Shown: positions 61,894-64,000 of the stretch, piece by piece
Position numbering within the stretch: position 1 is the first letter of the stretch
How the letters are laid out: each line of letters starts with the position of its first letter
From: Arthrobacter sp. 9V
Lineage (GTDB): Bacteria > Actinomycetota > Actinomycetes > Actinomycetales > Micrococcaceae
Assembly (NCBI RefSeq): GCF_902506065.1
Contig: NZ_LR732912.1
Coordinates: 1 to 64,000, forward strand
Direction: 5' to 3'
Length of the DNA: 64,000 nt
Made by a program: the position numbers and the translations under genes
The notes under the pieces: model-generated
Seen by the model: the letters and a program-made list of their open reading frames with translations, nothing else
The model's database searches: none
Told to the model about the DNA's origin: nothing

Positions 61894-62060
61894 GCCCCGC
61901 AACGTCCGGCCTCCGCGTTGTGGGGCCCGCTTTGCGTGGTTGGTCCCGTGTTGAGGGCGCAGAGTAGGCCTCGCAACGTCCGGCCTTCGCGTTGTGGGGC
62001 CCGCTTTGCGTGGTTGGTCCCGTGTTGAGGGCGCAGAGTAGGCCTCGCAACGTCCGGCCC
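61885..62060. repeat. 74-base tandem repeat array after pcaJ
   Basis: Units start at 61885, 61959 and 62033 (the last partial, about 28 bases). The first two differ by about two bases. Each unit contains GGCCCCGCAACG and an inverted arm CGTTGTGGGGCC, so it folds into a hairpin that may terminate pcaJ transcription. The first unit begins in the last codons of pcaJ. It shares period and key segments (GGCCCCGCAACG, GGCCCGCTTTGCG) with the array at 51945. Confidence 0.85.
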
Positions 62061-62086
62061 GGCAACGCAATCTAGGATTGGTATCC

Positions 62087-62890
62087 ATGACCGACTCCGC
62101 AGTTACCCCGCAAGCCAGCGACCAGTATGTGCAGTCGCTGGCGCGTGGGCTGTCGGTGATCCGGGCGTTCGACGCGAACAACCCGGTGATGACCCTCAGC
62201 GAAGTGGCGGCCCGCACGGACCTGACGCGCGCAACTGCCCGCCGTTTCCTGCACACCTTGGTGGAGCTGGGCTACGTCCGTACGGATGGCAAGACGTTCG
62301 CGCTCACTGCCAAGGTGCTGCAGCTCGGTTACTCGTATTTGTCGGCGTTGTCTTTGCCCCAGCTGGCACAGCCGCACTTGGAACAGCTGAGCCTGAAGCT
62401 GGGGGAGTCCACCTCCGCCGCAGTGCTGGATGGGCCGGACATTTTCTACGTTGCCAGGGTGGCCACCAAACGCATCATGAACGTGGGCATCACCGTTGGC
62501 ACGCGCTTCCCGGCTTATGCAACGTCCATGGGCCGCGTCTTGCTCGCCGGATTGCCCCAGGCCAAGCTGGAAAACTACCTGGCCAAGGCCGAACTGACAG
62601 CCCTTACCCCGCGGACCGTCGCCAGCGCCTCCGACTTGAGGGCCGCCGTCGAGCAGGTCCGTGCGCAAGGCTGGTGCCTGCTCGACCAGGAGCTGGAAAT
62701 CGGTCTGATGTCCATCGCAGCGCCGGTGTGGAATCACAACAATGGCGACAACGTGGCGGCCATCAACGTGTCCCTGCAGGCCCAGGCGGTGGCTGCCCAG
62801 CCGGATCCGGCGAAGTACCTGGATTCAGTGCGTGCCGAAGTGGTGGCAACTGCCCACGCCATCTCGCAGGACGTTTCAGCCAAGCATTAG
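62087..62890 (+). CDS. pcaR: IclR family regulator PcaR
   Basis: 267 residues from the ATG at 62087. Winged helix (TLSEVAARTDLTRATARRFLHTLVELGYV) and effector domain (STSAAVLDGPDIFYVARVATKRIM, YATSMGRVLLAGL) of the PcaR/PcaU/PobR branch of IclR. It probably activates the pca genes in response to 3-oxoadipate or protocatechuate. The separation from pcaJ by a repeat array suggests an independent transcript. Confidence 0.9.
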   Translation: MTDSAVTPQASDQYVQSLARGLSVIRAFDANNPVMTLSEVAARTDLTRATARRFLHTLVELGYVRTDGKTFALTAKVLQLGYSYLSALSLPQLAQPHLEQLSLKLGESTSAAVLDGPDIFYVARVATKRIMNVGITVGTRFPAYATSMGRVLLAGLPQAKLENYLAKAELTALTPRTVASASDLRAAVEQVRAQGWCLLDQELEIGLMSIAAPVWNHNNGDNVAAINVSLQAQAVAAQPDPAKYLDSVRAEVVATAHAISQDVSAKH

Positions 62891-62901
62891 CTTGGCGAAA
62901 A

Positions 62902-63249
62902 CTACTTCCTCCGGATTGCCGCCAGCCGCGTCTCCAAGATCCGGCGCACCATGGAGTCCGGCACGGGGTTGTCCGCAGAAAAGCGCAGCGTCCCCGGAGA
63001 CCACGAGTAACCGCCAAGCTCCTCCGACATTTCCGGCAGGATCTGCCCGCTGAATGGGTACAGCGCCAGATGCTTCTTGGTTTCGAGCACGCTCACCAGG
63101 CCCTTGCCATCAACCAGCAGCGCAGGCATGCCGTAGCTGACGCCTTCTTCGGCGTCCGGCGCGAGCTCGCGGGCGATCCCCACAATCCGCTCAAGAATGC
63201 CGCGATTGCCGGCAGAGACGCTTTCCAGATATTCGGTGACGGTTCCCAT
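62902..63249 (-). CDS. DUF1801 family protein
   Basis: 115 residues with the DUF1801 layout (VTEYLESV..., SYGMPALLVDGKGLVSVLETKKHLALYPF). Small globular protein of unknown function, often mislabelled. Convergent with pcaR (11 bases between stops). Confidence 0.85.
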   Translation of the reverse strand: MGTVTEYLESVSAGNRGILERIVGIARELAPDAEEGVSYGMPALLVDGKGLVSVLETKKHLALYPFSGQILPEMSEELGGYSWSPGTLRFSADNPVPDSMVRRILETRLAAIRRK

Positions 63250-63275
63250 TGCCCAATCCTGCGCCCAAGTCGGGA

Positions 63276-63333
63276 TTTTTTGTACATCAAATGCCCCTAA
63301 ACCCGCTTCTAAGGGGCATTAGCTGTACAAAAA
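63276..63333. terminator. Nested inverted repeat between the Rid and DUF1801 genes
   Basis: Outer arms TTTTTGTACA (63277-63286) and TGTACAAAAA (63324-63333) flank inner arms AATGCCCCT (63290-63298) and AGGGGCATT (63312-63320). It would terminate the minus-strand Rid transcript, with the A/T ends acting on either strand. TGTACA makes it also a possible operator. Confidence 0.65.
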
Positions 63334-63344
63334 CTCCAGAGTGT

Positions 63345-63743
63345 TTAGCGCTCCGGGATCACCGCGATGCCCTGGATTTCGATCAGGGCCTCTTTCTGCC
63401 ACAGGCGCGTGACGCCGATTCCGGCCATGGCGGGGTACTGCGAGCCGGCCATTTCGCGCCAGATCCGTCCGATTTCGCGGCCGTTGGCCATGTAGTCGTC
63501 CACGTCCGTGAGGTAGATAGTGACGTTGACCAGGTCTTCGGGCTGTCCGCCGGCCTCGCGCAGCGTGGTGATCACGTTGGAGAAGGCTTGCGTGAACTGC
63601 TCCACGATCCCGCCGGGGACGATCTTCATGTTCTTGTCCAGGGCCGTCTGCCCGCCGAGGAAAACGGTGTTGCCGGCCAGGATTCCGTGTGCGAACCCTG
63701 ATGGTTTGGGCAGCGATTCCGGGTTGATCGTTGTGTGGCTCAT
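63345..63743 (-). CDS. Rid family protein lacking the RidA catalytic arginine
   Basis: 132 residues, the RidA/YjgF fold (HGILAGNTVFLGGQTALDKN, EQFTQAFSNVITTLREAGG). Where RidA has the PxRS/T arginine the sequence reads YPAMAGIGV, so the residue needed for enamine deamination is missing. GAGGAGG lies 6 bases before the ATG. Divergent from an FAH-type gene, so it may serve the same catabolic route. Confidence 0.85.
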   Translation of the reverse strand: MSHTTINPESLPKPSGFAHGILAGNTVFLGGQTALDKNMKIVPGGIVEQFTQAFSNVITTLREAGGQPEDLVNVTIYLTDVDDYMANGREIGRIWREMAGSQYPAMAGIGVTRLWQKEALIEIQGIAVIPER

Positions 63744-63826
63744 GCTGTTCCTCCTCGTTGTGGCAACTGCAAAAACTTTTGGGAAGCCTCTGTGCAGATC
63801 ATTTCCGCCGTGCTACGTTGAGCATA

Positions 63827-63853
63827 TGTGACGATCGTAAAAAAGTCGACACA
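63827..63853. promoter_or_regulatory. Near-palindrome in the rid/FAH divergent promoter
   Basis: TGTGACGA (63827-63834) and TCGACACA (63846-63853) are inverted repeats with one mismatch, within the 137-base divergent region. Possible operator for a GntR- or IclR-type regulator; weak evidence. Confidence 0.3.
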
Positions 63854-63880
63854 TCACAAAATCTCGAAGGGATCACCGTA

Positions 63881-64000
63881 ATGAAACTAGCCACCTTGCG
63901 CACGGCCGGAGGAAGTACGACGGCGGCACTCGCCACGGGCGCCGACTCTTACCTCACGCTGCCCGCACTGGACGTCGGTGACCTGTTGGCCCGGCCGGAC
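63881..64000 (+). CDS. Partial gene: fumarylacetoacetate hydrolase family (N-terminus)
   Basis: Forty codons from the ATG at 63881 (GAAGGGA upstream) to the window edge. The beginning MKLATLRTAGGSTTAALA and LPALDVGDLLARP is typical of the N-terminal domain of FAH-type hydrolases, which end catabolic routes for aromatics. Truncated by the window; name provisional. Confidence 0.6.
   Translation, partial: MKLATLRTAGGSTTAALATGADSYLTLPALDVGDLLARPD

Noticed and set aside
61885-62060. Tandem repeats as a possible CRISPR array
   Set aside because: The units are directly joined 74-base copies without unique spacers, and no cas gene is present.

Overview
The window is a high-GC actinobacterial chromosome segment. 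Start codons are often GTG or TTG, Shine-Dalgarno sites are purine-rich, genes frequently overlap by 4 bases, and the gene families (IclR regulators, CsoR, DUF2277, WXG100, Ppm-type mannosyltransferase, a complete protocatechuate branch) point to Micrococcaceae, most likely Arthrobacter or Paenarthrobacter. I saw no IS element, prophage, rRNA, tRNA or CRISPR array. It looks like chromosomal backbone carrying several catabolic islands. All family assignments come from reading motifs; no database search was possible.

Left part (1-26.5 kb): DoxX and ABM-domain membrane proteins, a MATE exporter, and a minus-strand three-gene sortase pilus operon (DUF11-rich tip protein, YPKN/E-box backbone pilin, class C sortase) preceded by a perfect TGTGA-N6-TCACA site. 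Then come a CGNR regulator, a DMT exporter, an orphan WXG100 protein and a copper operon (csoR-copZ-copA) with two CsoR operators. A chito-oligosaccharide-type uptake and hydrolysis operon follows (lipoprotein, two permeases, GH20 hexosaminidase, IclR, rhodanese), with DasR-like half palindromes upstream. Next are a DUF218 protein, a GNAT, a small HTH/membrane pair starting inside nested dyads, and an ECF sigma factor with a membrane-anchored partner.

Middle (26.6-49.5 kb): a GH13 enzyme, an SDR, an LssY_C membrane protein and a polyprenol-phosphate mannosyltransferase. The centrepiece is a divergent, IclR-controlled set: RidA, IclR and a PfkB kinase on one strand; a DSD1-like PLP dehydratase, a D-aminoacylase-type amidohydrolase, KDPG aldolase and a GntP permease on the other. 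Together they describe uptake of an N-acylated amino-sugar acid, deacylation, dehydration to 2-keto-3-deoxygluconate, phosphorylation and cleavage to pyruvate plus glyceraldehyde 3-phosphate. After this come a Usp protein, a LysR regulator, a lipoprotein, a diguanylate cyclase, a BNR-propeller/MoaD-like pair and a secreted M11-type metalloprotease with FG-GAP repeats.

Right part (49.6-64 kb): an aromatic/hydroaromatic catabolic island. An MHS-family transporter diverges from an IclR regulator, followed by quinate/shikimate dehydrogenase, 3-dehydroshikimate dehydratase (with a C-terminal HPPD-like domain) and pcaH-G-B-D-C-F-I-J-R. These genes convert quinate or shikimate through protocatechuate to succinyl-CoA and acetyl-CoA. 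Related 74-bp tandem repeats lie before the first enzyme gene and between pcaJ and pcaR. The window ends in a DUF1801 protein, a second Rid protein and the start of a probable fumarylacetoacetate hydrolase family gene.
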